Source: Cystobasidiopsis lactophilus (lineage: Eukaryota > Basidiomycota > Agaricostilbomycetes > Agaricostilbales > Chionosphaeraceae). Taken from it: a stretch of DNA of 64,000 nucleotides. The notes below the pieces were generated by a model. The model saw only the letters and a program-made list of their open reading frames with translations. It was not told the origin of the DNA and did no database searches. The position numbers were made by a program, and so were the translations under genes. Position 1 is the stretch's first letter. The number at the start of each line of letters is the position of its first letter. The stretch spans positions 2,763,328 to 2,827,327 of the forward strand of contig BCIO01000004.1 of NCBI GenBank assembly GCA_001599975.1. Direction: 5' to 3'. Below are positions 56,793-64,000 of the stretch, one piece after another.

Positions 56793-57726
56793 ATGTCTGC
56801 CCAGCCGGGGGCCGCCCAGATGCCAGACCTCAAGCAGGTCGGAGCGATATTCGAATTCGCTGTTAATCGCATTCGTAATGCGCCAGTCGATGTCGAAGGG
56901 CTGGAGGAGCTGGTCAAGGAGTGGCTGATTGGCGAGCGCCTGTCCTTGATGCGCCAACTCCGTGGCGAGTATACCGCGCTGCAAGATTCCATCCACAAAC
57001 CTTTTCAAAGGAAGCCATACTGTGCGCTACTGTTACATGCTTTTCGATGCCTGTTAACATGACGTGGGGAGCAAAGCTTACGACCCGACCAAAAGCCTGT
57101 TCATGGTAACGCAGAGCCACCCCCCTGTCATGGTCCCCTATATGGAACAGTACTCAAATGCCATCCGTGAGAACCTTGCGGAGCTCTTGTCCGCGTGCGG
57201 CTTCAAGAGCTTCACGTGCTCCTACAACCAGTTCACGCAGAGTTATTGGATCGAGATTGTGAGCGGTCCCATCGATGAACGCTGACAAAGAACCTCACGG
57301 ATGGTTTAGTTCTTTCCTCATCGTATTGGATACACGACCTCTGACAGCACGTCCAACACACCAGTGAAAGAAATCAAGGTCATCGACCAATTCCCCCAGC
57401 CCGACCTTCCGGGCGCCGACACTTCCCTAGCCGTCACGCGCTTCAGGCCTGAGAATTGGGCTTTGAGTGGACCAGTCACGCCTTTCAACATCCCCGGGGC
57501 TCAGCCACCCAGCGCGGGCCCTTCTACTGGCGCTTCTGGGTCGACGGGGGCCGGCAATGCTACTTCGGCAGGCGTACAAGCCAGTGGCTCGTCAGTTCCC
57601 AACACCGAGTCTGATGCCTCTTCTTCTCCTTCGAAGCGGCGCCGCCAGCCTGAAAGGAAGCAGCCTGAAAGGAAACAACCCGCCCGAACAGCTTCATCTC
57701 CTTCCAAAAAAACACGCACAGCTTGA
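56793..57726 (+). CDS. Family B copy 1: protein of unknown function with basic tail
   Basis: No known domain is recognised. The conserved N-terminal block reads MPDLKQVGAIFEFAVNRIRN, APVDVEGLEELVKEWL, SLMRQLRGEYTAL and RKPY, then a phase-1 intron leading to YDPTKSLF. LAELLSACGFKSFTC and a second intron precede FFPHRIGYTT. A further conserved block is VIDQFPQPDLPGAD and SLAVTRFRPENW. The tail is Ser/Gly-rich and then strongly basic, with a tandem RKQPE repeat (KRRRQPERKQPERKQPARTA) and SPSKKTRTA at the stop (57724-57726). About 275 residues in three exons. The basic tail suggests nuclear location or nucleic-acid contact; that is inference. Confidence 0.75.
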
Positions 57727-58578
57727 ACGTGCAACTGGGCACATTTGAAGTGTAAGCAGGGGCAGCAGTTATGCAGTGAGCTATGAGACTTAGGACCATT
57801 GACAGAATCTAGGGAAGTTGAACCGAAGAGCCGGTGTTGGGAGAGGAAACGAGAGCGCACAAATAAGACAGCTGAAGTTTTCCTTCCAAACAAGTAAGCC
57901 TTTTATCTTTCAATGTAGGTTACCCTGGTTGACGACGTAAAGAGCGCAGGGCTCGCCCCTCGTGATTCCTTCCTCGGATTGGATTTTGTGATCTCCTCGA
58001 ACCCTCCTCTTCTCCTTTGTCACCTTTCTCATTTCGGTAAACTCATAGTCCGATCCTGAAACTTGCAATGGAAGAGCAGCTGCAAACCCAGTGACCAAGC
58101 GGCCGGCACCAGGACTTGGTAGGCTGAGAGCTCCTGAAAGTTTGCCACCCGAGCTCGCTTTCTTGCTGTTCTTCAAAGTTACTCGCATTTTTGGCCAGGC
58201 CATCTTTTCGTGTGACAGAACCACTGCGAGACGTGGATCACAGCACCGGGGCACCAACGGCTCCGAGGATTTGCCGCCTGAGCCTTTTTCGTGCCACTGA
58301 CCGTTGCGTGTGACTCGCTCTCCATCTCCGCTCTTGATCTTGCTCCACCGCGTTTGTGCACCGATACCTGTTCAACGAAACATTGTTCAGGCCTGGGACA
58401 CATTCCAAAGGCCGAAAAGCTCGCATCTTTCGCCCTTTATCACATCTTGGCTTTTGCAGCGCTGCAGCTTCACAAACGGGCCAAACTTCCTTTCTCGTCT
58501 TGCCTTTCTAATAGCCTCCTTGCTCCTAGTCGCTTCCATTCTTCCCGGGCCCCAAGAGGACTTGCATCCTACAAGAAG
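57727..58578. other. Spacer between family B copies 1 and 2
   Basis: About 850 bp. The frame of copy 2 is open back to 58291, but homology with the other copies starts at 58579, so I treat the open stretch as 5' leader. No repeat or RNA gene was recognised. Confidence 0.45.
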
Positions 58579-59585
58579 ATGTCCTCGAACGGCAACGGCC
58601 ACCAAGGCTCTACCGGCGCTGAGATGCCTGATCTCAAGCGAGTTGGTGCGATTTTTGACGCTGCCGTTGACCGTGTCCGCAACGCGCCGATCGAAGGCGA
58701 AGGGCTGGAGGCGCTTGTCATCGAGTGGCTGACCGGCACCCGGCTCGAGCTTATGCGCAAACTTCGAGACGAGTATATGGAGCTGCAGAGGTATATTGAC
58801 AACCCCGTCAAGCGAAAAGCGTACTGTACGTTATATGCGCTTGGCTTCTTGACAGCATTGCTAAGAACACAATCAGCTTACGACCCAACACAAAGCCTGT
58901 CCCTCGCTACAGAAAGGCTACCTTCCGTGATGAAACCGTACTCTGCCGCCATTTGCGACAATCTGGTGGAACTCTTGACGGCGTGCGGCTTCACTAAAGT
59001 CGAGTGTCGCCACACAATGTTCAACGATTTCCACGTGCACATCGTGCGCGGTTTTCTGCCCCACTTGCTAAATGCTGCTCATATTGTAGCAGTACTTTCC
59101 CGAAGGGATCTGCGACAGCAACAGCAACAGCTCCTTCAAGGGCAGACTCAGGATCAGTGATCAATTCACCCAGCCCGACCTTCCTGGAGCCGACGCTTCC
59201 CTGGCCGTTACGCGCTTTCGGCCTGAGAATTGGGCCACAAACAAAACCACCCATCCGGCACCCTCCCCTTCAAAAGTCCCACCTGCCTCTATTCCAACAA
59301 TTGCCACACCTGGACCACTCAAGGCTACCGAGTCCCGCAGCATCCTGTCCGAAAGCCTGCCGCCGAACGATGGCTCCTCTTCCAAGAGCGGAAAAATTGG
59401 GGCGACGATGAAGAAGCTCAGAGGACGCTTGTCAAAGCTGAAAGGTGGGAATTGTGCTTGTTCATTCAGTGGCACCGAATGCTGAACCATCAACAGGCTC
59501 CCCAATGAGCATTTCCCCTTCTGTGGCACCTACCGCCTCCAACGATCATAACAAGCCAAGCGAGATCGAGGAGCCAAAGTCATGA
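58579..59585 (+). CDS. Family B copy 2
   Basis: The start MSSNGNGHQGSTG aligns with copies 1 and 3 and is preferred over the upstream in-frame ATG at 58291. Shared blocks are MPDLKRVGAIFDAAVDRVRN, EGLEALVIEWLTGTRLEL, LRDEYMELQRYIDNPVKRKA, intron, YDPTQSLSLATERLPSVM and LVELLTACGFTKVEC. After a second intron come QYFPEGICDS and ISDQFTQPDLPGADASLAV, then TRFRPENW. The tail is basic (KIGATMKKLRGRLSKLKG). A third intron leads to SPMSISPSVAP and EIEEPKS at the stop (59583-59585). Introns 1 and 2 match the sister copies in position and phase. About 285 residues. Confidence 0.75.
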
Positions 59586-60211
59586 GCGGGGAGGACGGGG
59601 ATGGCTCTGAGTCCGAAGCACCGGCTGTCGAGCACCCTGCTCCGCCCCCATCAGCATCAGACATCCACCTCTACGCCTTCCCTGCAGCGCCCTCTGCCCG
59701 CTCCTTGCCCTCTCAATTCGTCTTTGAGGGCGCAGCCTGCGTCTTTCCAGCAATCTTGTACACTAGCTTGGATCCTTGGCCTATTTGTTGTCATAGACTT
59801 GTAATAATGCATCACTCTCAACTAAAGAAATGGTCCCTTGCCGCAGAAAAAGGGACCATGAGCTCCGGTTAGCTGAGCTGGCAGTGGCGTCGACTTCGCG
59901 CCCGCCGCCTCTCCTTCCGACTCGAGCGCCGTGGTCGCGTTTGTGGCTCGCGCCAGTCTCGAGTAGACTAGCACAAAGCTTATACGCCACTCGTCGCGCT
60001 GCCTAGTGGCCTGACGGCACTGCCGTGCAGATTCCCCTTCAAAACCGTTGCGAGCTCGACTCATCGTCGCTTCCTCCGCTTTCAAAACTCTTGCTCCCGT
60101 TCTGCCACCTTCTTGGGACTCTTTCACTCCAAAGACCCTCTCCAAGCAGCCCTTCCTCAACGCCTTCCCAACGCAGCCTTTTGACACCTCGCGAACTCGC
60201 TTCGAGCCCAA
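59586..60211. other. Spacer between family B copies 2 and 3
   Basis: About 625 bp. A 96-codon Pro/Ser-rich open frame begins at 59582, overlapping the copy 2 stop in another frame. It has no counterpart in the sister copies and is not called. Confidence 0.45.
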
Positions 60212-61268
60212 ATGTCTGCCAGCAACCAGCAAGCTGCTAACGGCACCCCCAAGCCGGACTTGAAGAGGATCGGCGCCATCTTCGACGATGTCATCGACCG
60301 CATCCGCAACGCGCCCGTGCAGGGTCTCGAAGACATGGTCCTCGAATGGCTCGTCAAGGCTCGGCTCGACCTCGTTTACAAACTCCGCCGCGAGTATGAA
60401 AACCTCGAGTATTCGTTGGCCAATCCCACCGAGCGAAAGCCGTACTGTGAGTTGTCCGAACTGTAATTAGCCACTCAGCCTGACCTGCCATTACTTCTTA
60501 GCGTACAACGCCAAAGAAGAACTGTCGCTACACACCATCCATCAGCCCAGCGTCATGGGACCCTACTCGAATGCGGTCTGTGACAACCTGGTCGACTTGA
60601 TTGAATCTTTCGGGTTCAAGCGAGTGACGGTCGTTTACATCGGCGCCAAGTATACGTCGACTTGCTTTTACGCCATCTCGATTGTAAGCCTCTCTAAGCT
60701 CTTATGATGGTACAGCATTTGACTGACAACTATGCAGCGCTTTCCCGAGCGCATCGGAAACGGCGCCGGTCGTCAATTCACCAAACCTCTCTTGGTCATC
60801 GACCAATTCTCCAATCCCGAGACGGCTAGGGCCGAAGAATCTCTGGCTGTGGCTCGCTTCCCCCCAGAAAATTGGTCTAACGGCCGAACCGCTCCCCCAG
60901 CCCCTTCTTTCACCCCACCGCCCGCTTACGGCTTCCCTGCCCCTGTCGTTGAGCTTCCATCCTTCGGCAGCGCTAGCGCCGATGCCTCGCCAAAGGACTC
61001 CAAGGCCCAAACTCAAAGTTAGTTCTCTAGTCCGCTCTTAGAAAGAATCTCCTCTGACGATTTGGTTAAAGACGCCAAAAGCAAGGCGAAAGCCGCCAGC
61101 CCTCCCCCAGCTTCGGCCGCCACCAGCTCTGGAAGCGAAGCCACGAGACCATCTGAGGTAGTGGAGCCCCAGGCTGGCAAGGGCAAGCGCAGGAACCGCA
61201 AACACCGCAAGCCCGTTAATGGCAAGGTCAATTCGCAAGGCCTGCCGGTCGTCGGCTTGCTTGACTGA
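60212..61268 (+). CDS. Family B copy 3
   Basis: The start MSASNQQAANGTPKPDLKRI leads to GAIFDDVIDRIRNAPVQGLE, MVLEWLVKARLDLVYKLRRE and NPTERKPY. The shared phase-1 intron follows. Next are YNAKEELSLH, PSVMGPYSNAVCDNLVDL and FGFKRVTVVY. The shared second intron precedes RFPERIGNGAG, then LLVIDQFSNPETARAEESLA and VARFPPENW. A Pro-rich stretch and a third intron (about 61020-61070) lead to a Lys/Arg-rich tail (GKGKRRNRKHRKPVNGKVN) ending VVGLLD at TGA 61266-61268. It is the most diverged copy in the QPDLPGAD block. About 295 residues in four exons. It converges on the MFS gene with about 250 bp between stops. Confidence 0.75.
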
Positions 61269-61522
61269 GCGCTTCAGCAGGTCTCTTCTGTTTTGCTCTG
61301 ATATGCCTAGCATAGCTGATTGTCTTGGCACAGTGTATTTTCTCGACCGCATCTCGCATTTCTCATCCGCGCACTCGGACTGCACCCGCATCAAACACCC
61401 TCCACTGTCGTTCATATGTACTCTAGGCGTCTCTCGCGCCTGAATGCTCACAGCTGTATTCGCATCCAAAGTAGAGACTTGGTAGACTGTTTGGCGCAAC
61501 GATTTTCCTGTACATTACAATT

Positions 61523-63404
61523 TCACAGCGGTTGCCGGAACCGTGAAGGGGTTTTCCGCAAAGTCGGCCCAACTTTGAATAGAACGATGGGCAAGCAAGC
61601 CAGGAGGCTCGCAATACAAGCTAGAACCGACGAGGCGCCACCGAAGCCCAGCTTATTATACACTAGGGGTTCCGAGTGAGCGGGTGGCAAATGGTCTATG
61701 CGAGAGAAGAGAAACCTCACTTGGCAGACCAAAGAGGGGGAAGCCGGCACAAAACATGTTGCGCAAGAAAGATTGAGAGGCAACCGCTGAGGAGGCGAAT
61801 TGCGGATAGAGGTCGCCGAGATAACTGAAAATGGCGAGCTGTAGGCCTTGGTCAGTATTTATCAGGCCTGTCCATGAAGTAAGACCCTCACATAGAAAGT
61901 GTAAACTCCGGTCATCATGATGGCAGTCCCAATAAGTGGCAAGATCCAAGGCACGTCAGCTCTCGCCGTCCACCCGTAGACGAACAGCCCAAGCGGGAAC
62001 AGCCAGCCTCCGACCAAGGCACTCAGTAGCCTTCCTTCTGGCCAGTCTTCCACTTGCTTCCTTCTGCAAGCCAGTCGATACGTCTTCTCTTGGAATGGCG
62101 TTAAGGCCAAGCCAATGAGGGAGCCGACTGCCAACCCGCCGAAGGAAAGGCCAGCCTGACCGACTGTGAAGCCATAGGTGTCCTCCATCAAATGCGGAAG
62201 AGAGACCAGAAACAGGTAAAGGCAGCCCCAGGCGCAGGAGATCCACACTGAAAGCGCCAAGACTGGCGGCTCGAAGAGAAGCATTACTGTACAACGATCT
62301 GTTTGAGCTCGAGATTAGAAGCTAAAGGCGAGCGAACCAGCGTACACAAGGGTCGACTTAGTGAGTTCCTAAGTAGGATAGCCCAAGGCGCTCTTTCATC
62401 CGTCTGAGCTCGCGCGTAGCATCGGTGAATGTTGTCATCGCAGCAGTGAGTCTTCTTCCTCTCGATGTATTCTGGCATAGCGTGGATGATATCCCTGACG
62501 ACCACTCCGGATCGCGTCTCGGGCAGGACGAAGGGCAGGATCAAGCAGGTGGAGCCGCAGACGACAAGTTGAATCCAGTTTATCCACCGGAACCCGAGTC
62601 GTTCGCCCACATAGCCCATCGTTAAAGGACCGCAGGGCAGGCCGAAGAGGGTGGACAAAGTGAAGAGCGACATCGGCAAGCCGCGTCTGTGTTGAGAGAA
62701 CAGCTCGACGAGTTAGGTTTATGCTGCTTAGTTGGTAGACATCGAGCTCACTCGGAAGCATTCCATAGGTCAGCCAAGCACCCGGCCACCATGGTCGAGC
62801 TGACGCTGCCAAACACACCCTGCGGGATTGGGCAATTGCGGTCAGAAGCCTGCAGCCGTTTCCGCAGGAGGCGCGATCTCACCAGGAAGAAGCGACCAAT
62901 CAACAGAGTGGGAACGTTCTGCGCCAGCGCGCACGGGATGTAGAATAGGGTGAAGGCTGGAAAAGTGCACAAATAGACGGGACGCCGGCCGAACACTTCG
63001 CCAGCTGGAGCAAGGACCTGGTCGTTCACCATGAAACCCAAACGCTGCGAACGAACTGAAGCCAGAAGACGAACCAGAGGAGCCAGTGCGATGCCAATGA
63101 CAAAAGTCGAGACGCCAATGGTGACGACAGTTTTCGAGACGTGCAAGGCTTCGGCCAGGTCTGCGCTGTCGATAGAGTATGCGCTGGCGGCGAAGGAGAT
63201 CATGAAGCTCATGAAGCAGGCCATCGCCGTGATTCGCCATTTGACAGCCCTGGCCCAATTCCTGGGGTCGCGCACGTCGTCTTTCGTGAAATTGAGCAGC
63301 ACGATGCCGTTTGAGTCTTCGCCAGTGATCTTCAAACCATCGTAATTGTCCAAATTAGGCATGCTGGAAGCAGGAGCAGAGTCCAGCTCGAAAACAGTCG
63401 CCAT
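61523..63404 (-). CDS. MFS transporter, DHA1 multidrug/polyamine type
   Basis: This is a 12-segment drug:H+ antiporter-like protein of the fungal Flr1/Tpo/Mdr type. The start at 63404 reads MATVFELDSAPASSMPNLDN. The family entry block is DPRNWARAVKWRITAMACF, then AEALHVSKTVVTIGVSTFVI. LAPAGEVFGRRPVYL is motif A, and VFGSVSSTMVAGCLADLW, GYVGERLGFRWINWIQLV and FVLPETRSGVVVRDI follow. The second half has SLPHLMEDTYGFTVGQAGL, LPLIGTAIMMTGVYTFYV and SFLRNMFCAGFPLFGLP. A last intron joins this to MYNKLGFGGASSVLACIASL and an Arg/Lys-containing tail RKTPSRFRQPL at 61523-61525. About eight exons give some 500 residues. Stopping in the penultimate exon (61656) would remove the last membrane segment, so the longer end is preferred. 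Confidence 0.85.
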
Positions 63405-63615
63405 GCTGTCACTTCGTCTCGAGGGGCGCGATCCGAATACGACCAGAGTTCCTCTCGCGCGCCCTCTTGGAGGTAATTTACAGTAGCAGCACAAAACAAG
63501 CAAGTAGGAGACAGCAACAAAGGCGGACCACTGGTATTGGCCCGGGTGCAAGCTGTGATTTCGCTGCTGGCAAAACTTGTCGGCAGGCTATCGCCATGAG
63601 GAGAGACTAGTGGCC
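63405..63615. promoter_or_regulatory. Bidirectional promoter at the right end
   Basis: About 210 bp lie between the divergent starts of the MFS gene (63404) and the partial gene (63616). An in-frame upstream extension of the MFS ORF here is hydrophobic and lacks family similarity, so I treat it as leader. Confidence 0.45.
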
Positions 63616-64000
63616 ATGCCTGGCAGCAAGCACCGCAACACCTCGCCGCCCTCGCCCTCGTTGGCAGCGGCGGCCATCAACCGGAGGCTCTCGAGCGGCA
63701 CGGACGACCCGTATGGCCCAGAGGGCGTGTTCCACACCGGCCTCAACACGCCAGAGCCAGACGAGGCCGAGCGAGCGCAGGCGCAGGCTGAGCTCGACCA
63801 GAACTTCTTCCTCGCCGGCTCAGGCTCGCCAGACCACCGCCCGTCCGCCAGCAACACGGGCGTGCCTTCCAACCCGGTCCAGATGTTTTATCGAAGGCAG
63901 CGCAACCTGTCCGACACCTCTGTCAACTCCTCCCAGGGCTTCATAGACCACAGACAGCAATCGGTGTCGCTCGCCAGGCCCAGTATGGCGGAATTGGCCA
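63616..64000 (+). CDS. 5' end of an unidentified gene, cut by the window edge
   Basis: An uninterrupted frame of 128 codons starts MPGSKHRNTSPPSPSLAAAA and runs off the window. The visible part is a disordered Ser/Pro/Ala-rich N-terminus with short motifs (GTDDPYGPEGVFHTGLNTPE, VQMFYRRQRNLSDTSVNSS). Such leaders are common in cytosolic N-termini of fungal cell-wall synthesis membrane proteins and in signalling proteins, but nothing here decides between them. Confidence 0.6.
   Translation, partial: MPGSKHRNTSPPSPSLAAAAINRRLSSGTDDPYGPEGVFHTGLNTPEPDEAERAQAQAELDQNFFLAGSGSPDHRPSASNTGVPSNPVQMFYRRQRNLSDTSVNSSQGFIDHRQQSVSLARPSMAELA

Noticed and set aside
58291-58578. Upstream in-frame extension of family B copy 2
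   Set aside because: The sister copies start at the position equal to 58579 and the extension has no counterpart in them.
59582-59872. 96-codon Pro/Ser-rich frame after family B copy 2
   Set aside because: It overlaps the copy 2 stop in another frame, cannot be joined by splicing, and is absent from sister copies.

Overview
The window is fungal nuclear DNA, almost certainly from a basidiomycete. Genes are dense on both strands. Most are cut by several short introns (about 45-70 nt, a few apparently 32-38 nt) with CTNAC-like branch sites. The protein set is fungal: a Zn2Cys6 and a C2H2 fungal-type transcription factor, a secreted phospholipase B, a Vps1-type dynamin, an Rsp5-type ubiquitin ligase and TRI12/DHA1 transporters. 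I cannot fix the order; Pucciniomycotina or Ustilaginomycotina is a guess from intron style and base composition. All exon models were read by eye, and outer coordinates are surer than most inner splice sites.

Region 1 (0.3-22 kb) looks like a metabolic gene cluster. It holds a PRISE-type enone reductase, a class III CoA-transferase, a C2H2 regulator, a Baeyer-Villiger-type flavoprotein, a CocE/X-Pro-dipeptidase-like hydrolase, a classical SDR, an NmrA-like protein, a Zn2Cys6 regulator and a TRI12-type exporter. Two head-to-head pairs share short promoters. There is no polyketide synthase, NRPS or terpene synthase, so the set suits breakdown or remodelling of a cyclic ketone or terpenoid-like compound, with its own regulators and efflux.

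Region 2 (22-40 kb) holds a secreted DUF3455 protein, a Cdc25/Acr2-like rhodanese, a broken 3' remnant of a glyoxal oxidase, two weak hypothetical genes, a membrane-anchored beta-propeller glycosidase behind a tandemly duplicated promoter segment, phospholipase B, VPS1, a conserved-looking hypothetical, an alpha/beta hydrolase and an SDR that lacks the catalytic tyrosine.

Region 3 (40-61 kb) is a duplication zone with three unrelated families, each present as three tandem same-strand copies: family A (40.4-45.1 kb, probably nuclear, with a CxCGN motif and a C-terminal helical module), small secreted six-cysteine proteins (47.6-51.2 kb), and family B (56.8-61.3 kb, conserved N-terminal domain and basic tail). 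RSP5 sits between the last two. The spaces between arrays carry a dispersed repeat of about 100 bp. Within each family the intron positions match, which supports the models and exposes a non-canonical GC-AG intron in one family A copy.

The right end (61.5-64 kb) has a DHA1-type MFS transporter on the minus strand and the 5' end of an unidentified gene running off the window.
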